A program made the translations under genes and the position numbers. DNA of 64,000 bases from Thysanoteuthis rhombus (taxonomy: Eukaryota > Mollusca > Cephalopoda > Oegopsida > Thysanoteuthidae). Below, piece by piece: positions 38,230 through 48,831 of the stretch. How positions within the stretch are numbered: the stretch's first letter is position 1; each line of letters begins with the position of its first letter. The stretch lies in the NCBI GenBank assembly GCA_963457665.1, contig OY735211.1:65877485-65941484 (forward strand), given 5' to 3'. A model generated the notes under the pieces. It searched no databases. It had not been told where the DNA came from and saw only the letters and a list, made by a program, of their open reading frames with translations.

Positions 38230-39527
38230 GTTATGAAAAAAATATTTTAAAATTTGACCTCTGAAATCTTACATTTCGTGCAAAAGTCCTAGAGCAATGT
38301 ATACGATGGTTAAAGTTTTATCACAGTTTTGACTCGGGAGAAAAAACAAAACAATTAAACACTAAATTTTCAACTTCATCTTATTCTTTAATTTTTTAAA
38401 TCACACTCAAATACTTTGATTGACAAATATTCATTTGGTTAATTACTGCCACTTGTGTTTTTCTTAAGGAATTCATCTATACTTAGCTAGATAACAACTC
38501 CACAATGATGATTTACGTCCGTTTCTGATGTAAAATAATGTCAGAGAAATCAATTAATAACAGTGTTACGAATCATATTTTTCAGTTTTAGTTCAATGCA
38601 GCTTGGCCATCTGAATTGTAAAGTAACACATATCAGCCAAATGTATTCTATCTTTTTAATTAATACTCGCCTTTTCCTCACGCTTCATCATGAATTTTTT
38701 TTCACACTTTTGACACGGTAGAAATTTAGAAAAAAACAATTGAAGATGCAGGTAAATATTATGGAAAATGTAATGATATTAATTCAATTTCCCTAATAAG
38801 TGCTAGTATCTACCTTCATCATACTTTTCAATTTTTTAATCACATTTAGGACTTTTGATTAATTTTTCTCGACAATGAATTTTGCTAAAAAAACAACGAT
38901 ATGGTAATGATTTATGCCCTCTTCGATATAATGTGATGTCAGAGAAATCAATTAATACCAGAGTAATAATCATATTTCCAAGTTTTAGCCCTAAGTAGCG
39001 AAAGCCATCTGAATTGTAAAGTAACACATATTTACCAAATCGTTGTTTCAAAATTTCACAGTCAAATACTTTTTAATAGATCAATGTATTCGTCTACTGA
39101 CTTACTGATCATCGGGTATGTAAGATTGTCGAATTTCATCATTAGCAACAGGAGATATCTTCAACTTACATAGACAAAAAATGATTTTCTTCACTTGAAT
39201 AATAAATTGTAAATAATCAAAAAATGCATGCGTACTTTTGCCTCGGAAATATTCGAATATTGCCAAATAATGTATCCATTTACTTATTGTGTAGTTTATC
39301 AGTTTAATATTAGTGAAGAAAAATATTATTATATCGAAGAAGGAAATTATATTAAAAAAAAAAAACACTTCTGACCTGTAATGGTTTCATTAAAAAGTGT
39401 ACATAGCAAAATATACGATTTAAACGTTTTTTTTTTTTTAGATTTCAAAATTATAGAGCGACTTCTTTGAGTAAGAGTGTACTATACATGTTGTAACTAT
39501 GAGAAAAAGTTTTCGGAGAAAGTGGGT

Positions 39528-39543
39528 GGCCCTGAAAAGGGCC
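39528..39543 (-). terminator. Histone mRNA 3' stem-loop of H4-like gene, left copy
   Basis: The minus strand reads GGCCCTTTTCAGGGCC followed by ACCCAC, an exact match to the metazoan replication-dependent histone stem-loop. It lies 48 bases after the TGA of the H4-like ORF, within the usual range. Confidence 0.95.
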
Positions 39544-39591
39544 GTTATGAGTAAATATGTTTTATATTTACTCGCTGATACTTTACAGAGA

Positions 39592-39897
39592 TCAGCGTTG
39601 TGTCTTGATGGCATGGATTATGTCCAACGCACACACGGGATCTTTGACGATGTTTTTGCCATCACGAATAATTAAAGACTTGTAAGCATACATTGCATTT
39701 GCAGCATTACGGGCTAGAATTTTAGAGCAACGTTCACGTCGTTCCTCATCAGATTTAAGCGCTGAAAGTGATTTGAGATCACCTTCTCCCTTGATCAGTG
39801 AGGGGTTGGAACCCTGAACATAATCTCTGAGTATCTCTCGATGACTCTTGCCACGTTCATTTTGAAACTGCTCTCCTGTTCCTTCGTCTCCAGACAT
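39592..39897 (-). CDS. Divergent acidic-tailed histone H4-like protein (left copy)
   Basis: An intact 101-codon ORF. MSG opens the protein as in H4. KSHREILRDYVQG at residues 17-29 aligns without gaps with H4 KRHRKVLRDNIQG, and VCALDIIHAIKTQ near the end aligns with VTAMDVVYALKRQ. The tail MSGDEGTGEQFQNERGK is acidic or neutral where H4 has its acetylated lysines: positions equivalent to K5, K8 and K12 and to K20 are replaced, and only the K16 equivalent remains. The centre (ILARNAANAMYAY) fits helix 2 loosely, and the terminal RTLYGFGG is absent. TATA box, CCAAT, E2F-like motif and stem-loop are all in place. It is identical at protein level to the copy at 44,489. It may be a novel H4 variant or an open relic kept identical by gene conversion. 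Confidence 0.75.
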   Translation of the reverse strand: MSGDEGTGEQFQNERGKSHREILRDYVQGSNPSLIKGEGDLKSLSALKSDEERRERCSKILARNAANAMYAYKSLIIRDGKNIVKDPVCALDIIHAIKTQR

Positions 39898-40140
39898 GAT
39901 GAATGCTTGGTAGTGAAAATCTTGTGAGCTGGCTGACTGATAGCTTTCCTTTTTATACCGGTCCCATATTAGTTTAACAGGCAGCAGTCAGCGCAGAACG
40001 TAGGCTCCTAGTTCAGGTGTGTGCTTAGTTGAATTTTCATTGGTTACAAATTACACACATTTTTGTTTTTGAAAATTTGAGCGCGAAAATATCAGCAGTT
40101 TGAGCGCAAAATATCAATAGTTTGCAAGCCGCATGTCTCT
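39898..40140 (-). promoter_or_regulatory. Promoter of H4-like gene, left copy
   Basis: Mirror of 44,250-44,488. TATAAAAAGG (minus) lies at 39,948-39,957, about 50 bases before the ATG, with GGGACCGG adjacent. An ATTGG (CCAAT) and a GAGCGCGAAAA block (E2F-like TTTCGCGC) follow farther upstream, with GTAGGCTCC between as in the H2A-H2B modules. Confidence 0.75.
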
Positions 40141-40302
40141 GATTCCAACGTATCAGTAAGCACATTCCATTACACGCCAATAACAATGAAAGTGGAGATA
40201 AGTGAGAATTAAAGAAGCTTCCTTTTAGTCGATTATTTATTACAACTTTTTGAATTCATTTAAACTTTTTACTTGTTTCATTGCAGCGTTGACCTGGGAT
40301 AG

Positions 40303-41640
40303 AGAACGACTAAAGAAAAAGACAGAAATATACAGTAATAAAAATGTGATGTGATGTTTTTTACCATTTAGCAGTGATTTTTCTTACCATTTCTTTTATT
40401 TTTTGACCCCATCCAAATTCTAATTTCGGTTAAGAAAACAACGTAAAAACACGATAGAATAAAATAGTAGTCGTGATTTAATGATATTCACTCCATCTTT
40501 TCTTAACAAAAATTATTTTTCAAAAACGTTATCTCAATCTTTTTGTTTTCAATCTGAGTTTGAGAGAGAGATGGAAGTAAATAGTAGTGAAAATGTAATG
40601 TGATCTCTACCACTAGTGATGTGTGCTATTATTTTCACAACTTTTTACCATAAATTCAATATTGAATGTGTCTCATCGAAAATTTGATTTAGTCTAAAAA
40701 TAAAACAAAATAAACATTAAAAAAGGACTATGGGAATACATAGTGACGAAATGTAATGTGATTTTTACGAATATTTTTACAAGTTTTTACCTTTGATTCG
40801 GTATAATATGGGTCTTAATAGTGATTTGAATTTGTCTGAAAATAAGACAAAAAAATTACAATGGAAATAAATAGTTGTTTAACTTCTATGCTGTTAACAT
40901 GTTTTTGTTGAAAATTTCTCTTCTTCAAACTTCTATCCTGAATTTTTAGGTTTAATCAGAATTTTAGAAAAAGATGGACATAAATGATAGTTAAATCATA
41001 ATGTTATTTCTACCATTAGTGATTTCTCTTACTATTTTTACTACTTCTTACCTTAGAGTCTATATTACGTCTAATCACAAATTTTATTTACTTTGAGAAA
41101 GCAACATAAAATTACGATGAATTTGAAAAGTAATTGTAATTTATTGATATCCACATTTTTTTCTGAAAAAAAAAATTAATCTCAAACTTTTAGTTTTTTA
41201 TCAAAATTTACAAAAAGGACAGACATAAATAGAAGTGAAAATGTAATTTGATTCAGACTGAGAAAACAATATAAATTTAAATACTAGTTGCAATTAAATG
41301 ATATTCAAATTAGTTTTCCTTTCAAAAATCTTGAAAAAGTAATTAATCTCAAACATTAAGTTTTCTATCATAATTAAAAAAAAAAAGATAGACATAGAAA
41401 GTAGCAAAAATGTAATGAAATTTATACCACTAGTGACTATTTTTACTATTTTATACCTCGTATTCGATATTGAAAGCGTCGTATTATTAATTTGATTTGG
41501 TCTAAGTATTAAACAACCAAATTTCGTTGGAATTAAATAGTTGCTAAAATTGTATGATATTCACATTTTTTTCTTAGTTTTCAATCCCAGATTAAATTTG
41601 TAAAGTAATTAAATACTAGTAAATAAAGGGATAAATTTAA
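40303..41640. repeat. Diverged AT-rich tandem repeat in the spacer
   Basis: Loosely repeated units of roughly 160-250 bp, each with a GACATAAATAG-TAGTGAAAATGTAATGTGAT block, a TTTTTACCATTAGTGATTT block and a TTAATCTCAAAC block. Unit starts fall near 40,320, 40,572, 40,735, 40,975, 41,220 and 41,390. Its left end overlaps the end of the inverted-repeat arm. Confidence 0.6.
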
Positions 41641-43984
41641 TGAGATGTATTTTATTTTATTGATCGTTACTATGATTTACGTTCAACTTTTTACTTGATT
41701 CATTTCAAATGGACTCAGGCTTCAAAACAACTTCACAATTACGATGTGTGTCATCTTTGTTATAATTTAGAAGAATTTCATAATTTTTTCATAAAAGTTT
41801 ATCAAACTGAATCTTCACCAAAATATCTTCGCTTATTCTGCAAAATCGAAATTTAGAGGCATGCACACCCCCAAAATATCATATGGGACGCCCCCCTGAT
41901 GCAACATATAATCTATAGTAATATTTGTTTGTCCATGCCTCTTCCACGCTAAATTTATTTTGCCTATTGACCTAATATTTGACATAGAATCAAAATTAAT
42001 CAATTTCCCATATCAGCTAAGTTTGGAAATCATTTGAAGTCACCAGAAGTCATTCTATAGCCAACCTTCGGGTCAGAACAAATCTAAAATATTTCTCATT
42101 GCAAATGGAAAAAAAAGATGTCTCACAATAAGATGAATTCTTATGAAGTTTCAGGCATTTTTCTTTTTAAAGAGACACGATCACATTTACGCATCAACCA
42201 GTTATCTTTTAGGTTGTAGCAGTCACAACGCTCGTGCACATACATATCTTTTTAAGACTATTCCCAACAAACATCTATCATTGCATTTTTTATTGAGTTT
42301 GATTGAAAAAGTATTGATTCACAATTAAAAGTGTGTACATATTTTGTCCCTGGAAAAGAATATATTGACTACTAAAAAAGGAAATACAACAAGGAATGAT
42401 AGCTCTTTCACTAATCCTAAAATGTACAATCAAAAGTTTACACTTCATTTTATAAGAGCCTTCCCTTGTGCTGTAATGAAGATTCAGAAAAACAAGGGAG
42501 AAAACTTAGAATATATAAAAAAAATTTCAACTCTTTCTTTACCACGTAGTATTTTTTTGCAACAGAACAATTAAAAAAAATATCTTCCAATTGAAAACAA
42601 ATCATCCCCCGAATCTGGTCAACTCTTCCAAAGCCCATCCATAAAGTTTCATTAAAATTCATTGAAATCATTTAGATATAGTGAGTGGACATACGGACAA
42701 GCCAAAATACATATACCTCTTCTAACTTTGTTGGAATGATATATACAAAATGAAAAACTTAACGAATCAGCTGAATACCTGTCATAATGGGCAATATGAA
42801 ATTATTGTAAAAAAAATGTAATCCTGTAAATAAGCAACACAAAATCGCAATCAATATTTGAACAACATAAATTTTATTTGATATATCTTATCATCAAGAA
42901 GTTTGATATATTTACTTTTTGTTTACAGTTTTAGAAATAATCAACCTTCTCGATTGTAAAGTTCTCCACCATATTCTCTGCCATTACGTATTTCATTTCA
43001 CGATTGCATATCAGTGGCAGCAATAGAAGGAACAAGAGGCACAAGACTGGATTCAAATAGAACTCCTTTATTTTAATAATTTAGTTGAGCGAAAATACAT
43101 CGCGTAGTCTTCGCTTGAAGACAAACGAAACAAAATCCTCACTCACATCTATGCAAGTTACAATCGTTTATGGACAAAAATCATCGGTCAGAAGAAATAT
43201 TTGGAGCTACTGTTAACTTTTCAACTGATTTTTTCTGTCAAAATTAAGATACCATATGAAATTCCATATATGATTAATACAAACATAGTTGGAACATTCG
43301 AAATTAATGTTATCCTTTATACTGATGTTTTTTGTCAAAATTAAGATACTATATGAAAGTACGTATTTAACTAATACAAATACATGTATTGTGTCCAACA
43401 CTTTTAAATTCATTCCAACCATTTAAAGACTGAACACTTGTACATCTGAAGAGTTTTGGACGAATTTGCCTTCTCAGAAGTGTCAGTCGAAAAGCTTTCA
43501 AGATTTGTTTCAACAACTAAAACTTCAAACTTTAACTTTTTACTGATTTTGCTATGCACTTGCTAAGTAGTATACTATTTAGATTCTGTACAATTAAAAG
43601 ATTTTTCAAAATTTGTCCTCATTTTTGTTAGTGAAATTGATCAGGAACAATTAATCCATTGCGATCTTTCTTCGTACTATTCAGGCAAAGAAGGCAATGA
43701 AATGAACGTGGTAAATATTTGGAAGTTTTCTTCCTTGCTAGCTTAAATTAGCTATTTTTTTTTCTCGGTCTTTCTTTTCCTGCTGTGTGAAAATTGTCAC
43801 TTTTTAGCGAGAACCACAATTCGGGAGCCTTATTGGATATGATTTGAAATAAATTTGAAATAAATGTCCAAAGAATCTACCTTACTTCCCACATCAAATA
43901 TTCCTCTCGAGATGAATTCCTTTGACCAAAAGTATCAGTTGAAAGGATAATAGTAGTTCAAATGTAAATTGGGATGAGGTAAAA
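41641..43984. other. Central spacer of inverted repeat, no recognised gene
   Basis: AT-rich single-copy-looking sequence around the axis. Short frames (42,143-42,574 plus; 43,213-43,422 minus) show no recognisable domain. GGGACGCCCCCC near 41,882 is unusually GC-rich for the region. A direct repeat TTTCTGTCAAAATTAAGATA / TTTTGTCAAAATTAAGATAC occurs at 43,231 and 43,329. Confidence 0.5.
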
Positions 43985-44249
43985 AAAAAATAGAAATGGT
44001 AAGAAAAATCACTGCTAAATGGTAAAAAACATCACATCACATTTTTATTACTGTATATTTCTGTCTTTTTCTTTAGTCGTTCTCTATCCCAGGTCAACGC
44101 TGCAATGAAACAAGTAAAAAGTTTAAATGAATTCAAAAAGTTGTAATAAATAATCGACTAAAAGGAAGCTTCTTTAATTCTCACTTATCTCCACTTTCAT
44201 TGTTATTGGCGTGTAATGGAATGTGCTTACTGATACGTTGGAATCAGAG

Positions 44250-44488
44250 ACATGCGGCTTGCAAACTATTGATATTTTGCGCTCAAACTGCTGATATTTT
44301 CGCGCTCAAATTTTCAAAAACAAAAATGTGTGTAATTTGTAACCAATGAAAATTCAACTAAGCACACACCTGAACTAGGAGCCTACGTTCTGCGCTGACT
44401 GCTGCCTGTTAAACTAATATGGGACCGGTATAAAAAGGAAAGCTATCAGTCAGCCAGCTCACAAGATTTTCACTACCAAGCATTCATC
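44250..44488 (+). promoter_or_regulatory. Promoter of H4-like gene, right copy
   Basis: TATAAAAAGG at 44,429-44,438 (about 50 bases before the ATG), GGGACCGG adjacent to it, CCAAT at 44,343-44,347 and TTTCGCGC at 44,298-44,305, an E2F-like site fitting S-phase histone transcription. A second GCGCTCAAA block lies at 44,279. TAGGAGCCTACG is shared with the H2A-H2B promoter modules at 27-30 kb. Confidence 0.78.
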
Positions 44489-44794
44489 ATGTCTGGAGAC
44501 GAAGGAACAGGAGAGCAGTTTCAAAATGAACGTGGCAAGAGTCATCGAGAGATACTCAGAGATTATGTTCAGGGTTCCAACCCCTCACTGATCAAGGGAG
44601 AAGGTGATCTCAAATCACTTTCAGCGCTTAAATCAGATGAGGAACGACGTGAACGTTGCTCTAAAATTCTAGCCCGTAATGCTGCAAATGCAATGTATGC
44701 TTACAAGTCTTTAATTATTCGTGATGGCAAAAACATCGTCAAAGATCCCGTGTGTGCGTTGGACATAATCCATGCCATCAAGACACAACGCTGA
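44489..44794 (+). CDS. Divergent acidic-tailed histone H4-like protein (right copy)
   Basis: Second copy of the 101-codon gene, with protein identical to the minus-strand copy at 39,592-39,897. The start is fixed by alignment to H4 (MSG at residues 1-3, HR at 19-20, LRD at 23-25, QG at 28-29) and by the TATA box. The DEE-RRERC segment aligns with H4 YEETRGV at the start of helix 2, and LDIIHAIK with the start of helix 3. H4 is basic throughout; this protein has many D/E residues in the tail and loop 1, so DNA contact would be altered. The gene is intronless and ends in a histone stem-loop, so it should behave as a replication-dependent histone gene if transcribed. Confidence 0.75.
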   Translation: MSGDEGTGEQFQNERGKSHREILRDYVQGSNPSLIKGEGDLKSLSALKSDEERRERCSKILARNAANAMYAYKSLIIRDGKNIVKDPVCALDIIHAIKTQR

Positions 44795-44842
44795 TCTCTG
44801 TAAAGTATCAGCGAGTAAATATAAAACATATTTACTCATAAC

Positions 44843-44858
44843 GGCCCTTTTCAGGGCC
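44843..44858 (+). terminator. Histone mRNA 3' stem-loop of H4-like gene, right copy
   Basis: GGCCCTTTTCAGGGCC followed by ACCCAC: six-base-pair stem, TTTC loop, 48 bases after the stop codon. Identical to the left copy. Confidence 0.95.
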
Positions 44859-46159
44859 ACCCACTTTCTCCGAAAACTTTTTCACATAGTTACAACATGT
44901 ATAGTACACTCTTACTCAAAGAAGTCGCTCTATAATTTTGAAATCTGAGAAAAACAAAACGTTTAAATCGTATATTTTGCTATGTACACTTTTTAATGAA
45001 ACCATTACAGGTCAGAAGTGTTTTTTTTTTTAAATATAATTTCCTTCTTCGATATAATAATATTTTTCTTCACAAATGTTAAACTGATAAACTACACAAT
45101 AAGTAAATGGATACATTATTTGGCAATATTCGAATATTTCCGAGGCAAAAGTACGCATGCATTTTTTGATTATTTACAATTTATTATTCAAGTGAAGAAA
45201 ATCAGTTTTTTGTCTATGTAAGTGAAAGATATCACCTGTTGCTAATGATTAAATTCTACAATCTTACATACCCGATGATCAGTAAGTCAGTAGACGAATA
45301 CATTGATCTGTTAAAAAGTATTTGACTGTGAAATTTTGAAACAACGATTTGGTAAATATGTGTTACTTTACAATTCAGATGGCTTTCACTACTTAGGGCT
45401 AAAACTTGGAAATATGATTATTACTCTGGTATTAATTGATTTCTCTGACATCAGATTATATTTGAAAGGGCATAAATCATAACCATAGCTTTGTTTTTTT
45501 CAGCAAAATTCAATGTCGAGATAAATGAATCAAAAGTCCTAAATGTGATTAAAAAATTAAAAAGTAAGTTGAAGGTAGATACTAGCACTTATTAGGGAAA
45601 TTGAATTAATATCATTACATTTTCTGTAATATTTACCTGCATCTTCAATTGTTTTTTTCTAAATTTCTACCGTGTCAAAAGTGTGAAAAGAAATTTCAAG
45701 ATGAAGCGTGAGGAAAAGACGAGTACTAATTATAAAGATAAAATACATTTCACTGATATGTGTTACTTTACAATTCAGATGGCCAAGCTGCATTGAACTA
45801 AAACTGAAAAATATGATTCATTACACTGGTATTAATTGATTTCTCTGACATTATTTTACATTAGAAACGGACGTAAATCATCATTGTGGAGTTGTTATCT
45901 AGCTAAGTATAGATGAATTCCTAAAGAAAAACACAAGTGGCAGTAATGAACCAAATGAATATTTGTCAATCAAAGTATTTGAGTGTGATTTAAAAAATTA
46001 AAGAATAAGATGAAGTTGAAAATTTAGTGTTTAATTGTTTTGTTTTTTCTCCTGAGTCAAAACAGTGATAAAACTTTAACCATCGTATACATTGCTCTAG
46101 GACTTTTGCACGAAATGTAAGATTTCAGAGGTCAAATTTTAAAATATTTTTTTCATAAC

Positions 46160-46175
46160 GGCCCCTTTCAGGGCC
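46160..46175 (+). terminator. Orphan histone stem-loop relic (right arm)
   Basis: GGCCCCTTTCAGGGCC, flanked by ATAACG upstream and AGCCACGTTCC downstream, mirrors the relic at 38,214-38,229. It lies 1.3 kb downstream of the intact stem-loop with no H4 frame before it. Confidence 0.7.
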
Positions 46176-46959
46176 AGCCACGTTCCACGATCATTTTCTC
46201 ACTCTATTCCAAAATATGTTATACAATGTTACTCTGTTATTACAGTCTCTCATTTTGAAATTAGAATGAAAGGAAATTTTTCAAATCCCATATTTTGCTA
46301 CGTACATTTTTAGATAAGTTATTACAGGTCAATTGTATCTTTCAAAATATTAATTCCATCTTGGATCTAATATTACTTTGTTTATCAATTTGAAACTGAT
46401 AAACTCCTCAATAAGTAAATGGATACATTCATTTGGCATTATTTGAATCTTTCAAAACAAAAATTACATTTACTTTTTTTTATTGTTTACAATTTAAAAT
46501 TGAAGTGAATAAAATTATATTTCTGTATGTAAATAAGAAATGTCACCTGTTGTCATTTATTAAATTTATCATGCTTACATTCTCCCTGACTTTTAACTAA
46601 GTAGATAAATACATCTATTTATTAAAAAAGTATCTTACACAGTGAAATTTTTAAACATTAATTAAGCAAATGTCTGGTACTTTACAATTCAGATGATCTT
46701 CCCTACATCGTACTAAAACTTGAAAATATTATCCGTTACTCTCGTATTAATTCGTTGTTTTTTAGGGGGGGGGCGTTAAATTATATTTGAAAAAAGAAAG
46801 CTAATCATAATTGTGTTGTCATTGTTGAGATGGATTTACAAAAAATATAAATTAAGGTAAGCGGGAGTGATTATTAACCAGATCAGATAAATTTCATCCA
46901 ATTTATCATGTTTTTTTTTAGCCCAAAATGTTATAAAGAAAAGAAAAAAATAATTCTAA

Positions 46960-48420
46960 AATGAAGGCTACAAATGATCAAGTAAATAAAACGTACATCA
47001 TTACATTTTGCTTACTATTTTCCTGCATCTTCAATTTTTAATTTTTTTTTCTTCAATCTTTTGTCAAAACTGCAATAAAACCATAAGTTTGAAGCTTGAG
47101 GTGAAAAGGAATATTATATAATACAATCAAATTAATTTTATTGAATTTTACCTCTTTTTCACCTGCACCTTGATTTTTTCATGATTTTTTCATCCAGAAT
47201 CAGAATTGTGATAAAAAAAAGCCTTCAAAACTGAGATAAGGTTGAGAAGTACTAATACATAAATGAATCAAATAATCTCATTAAACTTTGTTAACTATTG
47301 TTTTTATTTAGCCCAAGTCCAGAATGTGATAAAAAATCATAGAATATGATGAAGGTAGAATGTAACAACGATTAAGAAATGAAACGTAACTTATTGCATT
47401 CCATGTTTAGCTGCATCTTCAGCTCTTAGTTGTTTTTTTATCCTGTGTCAAAACCTCGAAGTTGGTGTTGAAAGTAAAATGGATTTCTAATTATAAAATA
47501 AAATACAATTTGTTTTTTTTGCCTACTATTTACCGACATTGTAATTGTTCTATTTCATTTTTTTTTTCATCGTCGGTAGGAATTGTGATTAAGAAAAAGG
47601 GGTTATGTTCAGGGTTCCATAATTCCCTTTATTAAGCATCTTGATTTTCTGGTTCCTTTTATTTATTTTTTTTTTTCATCCCAAGAATAATTTGTGATTC
47701 AAACTAATAAATAGGATGAATGTAAAAATTAGTAACAATTGACAAAAAAAAGTGAATATCATTATATTTTAAGTATTATTTAATTCTACCATAATTTCAA
47801 AGTTAGAGTTATAAGACCACAAAACATTCAAAGGAAGTTAATGATTAATACTCAAAAATCTCATTACAAGTTCACTATGTTTTATTTCCATCCTTCTCTC
47901 CAGTTGTTTTTGAACCGAGTCAAAATAAGAACAACAAATTTTGAGTAAAAATGAAGGTAAAATTTAGTAATAATTAATAGATTATGATGAATCTGATTCA
48001 CTTTTTACTTCTTTTCATGATTAATGCATGTTCTGATAAGTGATATATCAAAAACCATTTTAGCAAATTCTGTCGGCAATTTACATGCATTTTATTTTTC
48101 AAATTTCCTTTTCAAACCTTTTGAAAAAAAAACTTCATATCAATTTCAATCTAAAATATCATATTATTTGATAAAATATATGAATTTTATTAAATGTTGT
48201 TTACTTATTACCTGCATGTTGATTTCTCTATTGGTTTTTTTTTTCATCCCAATTGTTAATTTTGATAAAAACTTCAAAAATTCAGATGAATGTGAAATTA
48301 TCAAGAATTGAACTTTGTCCTAGCTTTTTCATCCCAAATTAATATAGATATATAAAACCTGAAAATTTCAATAAATTGAAAAGTTAACAATAATTGATAT
48401 ATCATAGTAATCCCCAATTA
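46960..48420. repeat. Diverged ~140-bp AT-rich tandem repeat, block 1
   Basis: Loosely repeated units with the order AAGATGAAGGTAAAA, ATTAATGAAATAAAAT, CTCATTACATTTT, ACTATTTACCTGCATCTTGA, TTTTTTTCATCC, TCAAAATTGTGATAAAA. The same unit continues into the inverted-repeat arm on the left and recurs at 56,600-58,600. Confidence 0.65.
47595..47640 (+). pseudogene. Possible fragment of the divergent H4-like gene
   Basis: GGTTATGTTCAGGGTTCC here matches GATTATGTTCAGGGTTCC of the H4-like genes (44,560-44,580), followed by a looser match through TTTATTAAG against CTGATCAAG. This covers residues DYVQGSNPSLIK. The run of 17 identical bases is unlikely by chance, but the fragment is only about 40 bases and lies inside an AT-rich repeat. 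Confidence 0.4.
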
Positions 48421-48430
48421 TTTTGTCTTT
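48060..48430 (+). repeat. Dispersed repeat R2, copy 1
   Basis: About 370 bp, from CAATTTACATGCATT to ATTTTGTCTTTT, matching 56,594-56,960 in the same orientation with small differences (for example CATCCCAATTGTTAATTTTG against CATCCCAATTCCTAATTTTG). Confidence 0.88.
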
Positions 48431-48738
48431 TAAAATCCTGTCTAGGATATGCTCTGCTTACGTAACATGAATTAAATTCGAACTCTCGAAGGCAGTTGTT
48501 GTTGGGGTGTTCGATAAATCCTGTGGTTTATTGAACTTTTGAGATCAAACTTTGGCATCCGTTGAGAAAATTTTAAAATGCATAAAATACAACTCACTGA
48601 TTTTTAATTTACATATAATTACGTGATTTTGCCTGAAATTGATCCCCTTATCAAGTGACATTATTTTGTCCTCAAATACCTCAACATCATTAAATCGATT
48701 CCCACGCTGATTAAAGCTGCACTCACCATTGAATGTAT

Positions 48739-48740
<2 letters not shown>

Positions 48741-48828
<88 letters not shown>
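48741..48828. repeat. TA microsatellite
   Basis: Uninterrupted (AT)n of about 88 bases. Confidence 0.99.

Positions 48829-48829
<1 letters not shown>

Positions 48830-48831
<2 letters not shown>

Larger units (their letters stand above)
37315..40405 (+). repeat. Left arm of the 3.1-kb inverted repeat
   Basis: Reverse complement of 43,985-47,070, with the axis at about 42,193. The part nearest the axis, including the H4-like gene and its promoter, appears identical in both arms. The outer part shows scattered substitutions and small indels. Inside the arm are diverged copies of an older tandem duplication of about 1.3 kb, each carrying a histone stem-loop or its relic. Confidence 0.95.
43985..47070 (-). 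repeat. Right arm of the 3.1-kb inverted repeat
   Basis: Inverted partner of 37,315-40,405. The inner edge is in a TAAGAAAAATCACTGC / GCAGTGATTTTTCTTA block; the outer edge is at CTTCAATCTTTTGTCAAAAC. Within the arm the segment 44,843-46,160 is related to 46,160-47,060 by an older tandem duplication, seen in TACTTTACAATTCAGATG at 45,364, 45,764 and 46,679 and in ATAAGTAAATGGATACATT at 45,101 and 46,412. Confidence 0.95.
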
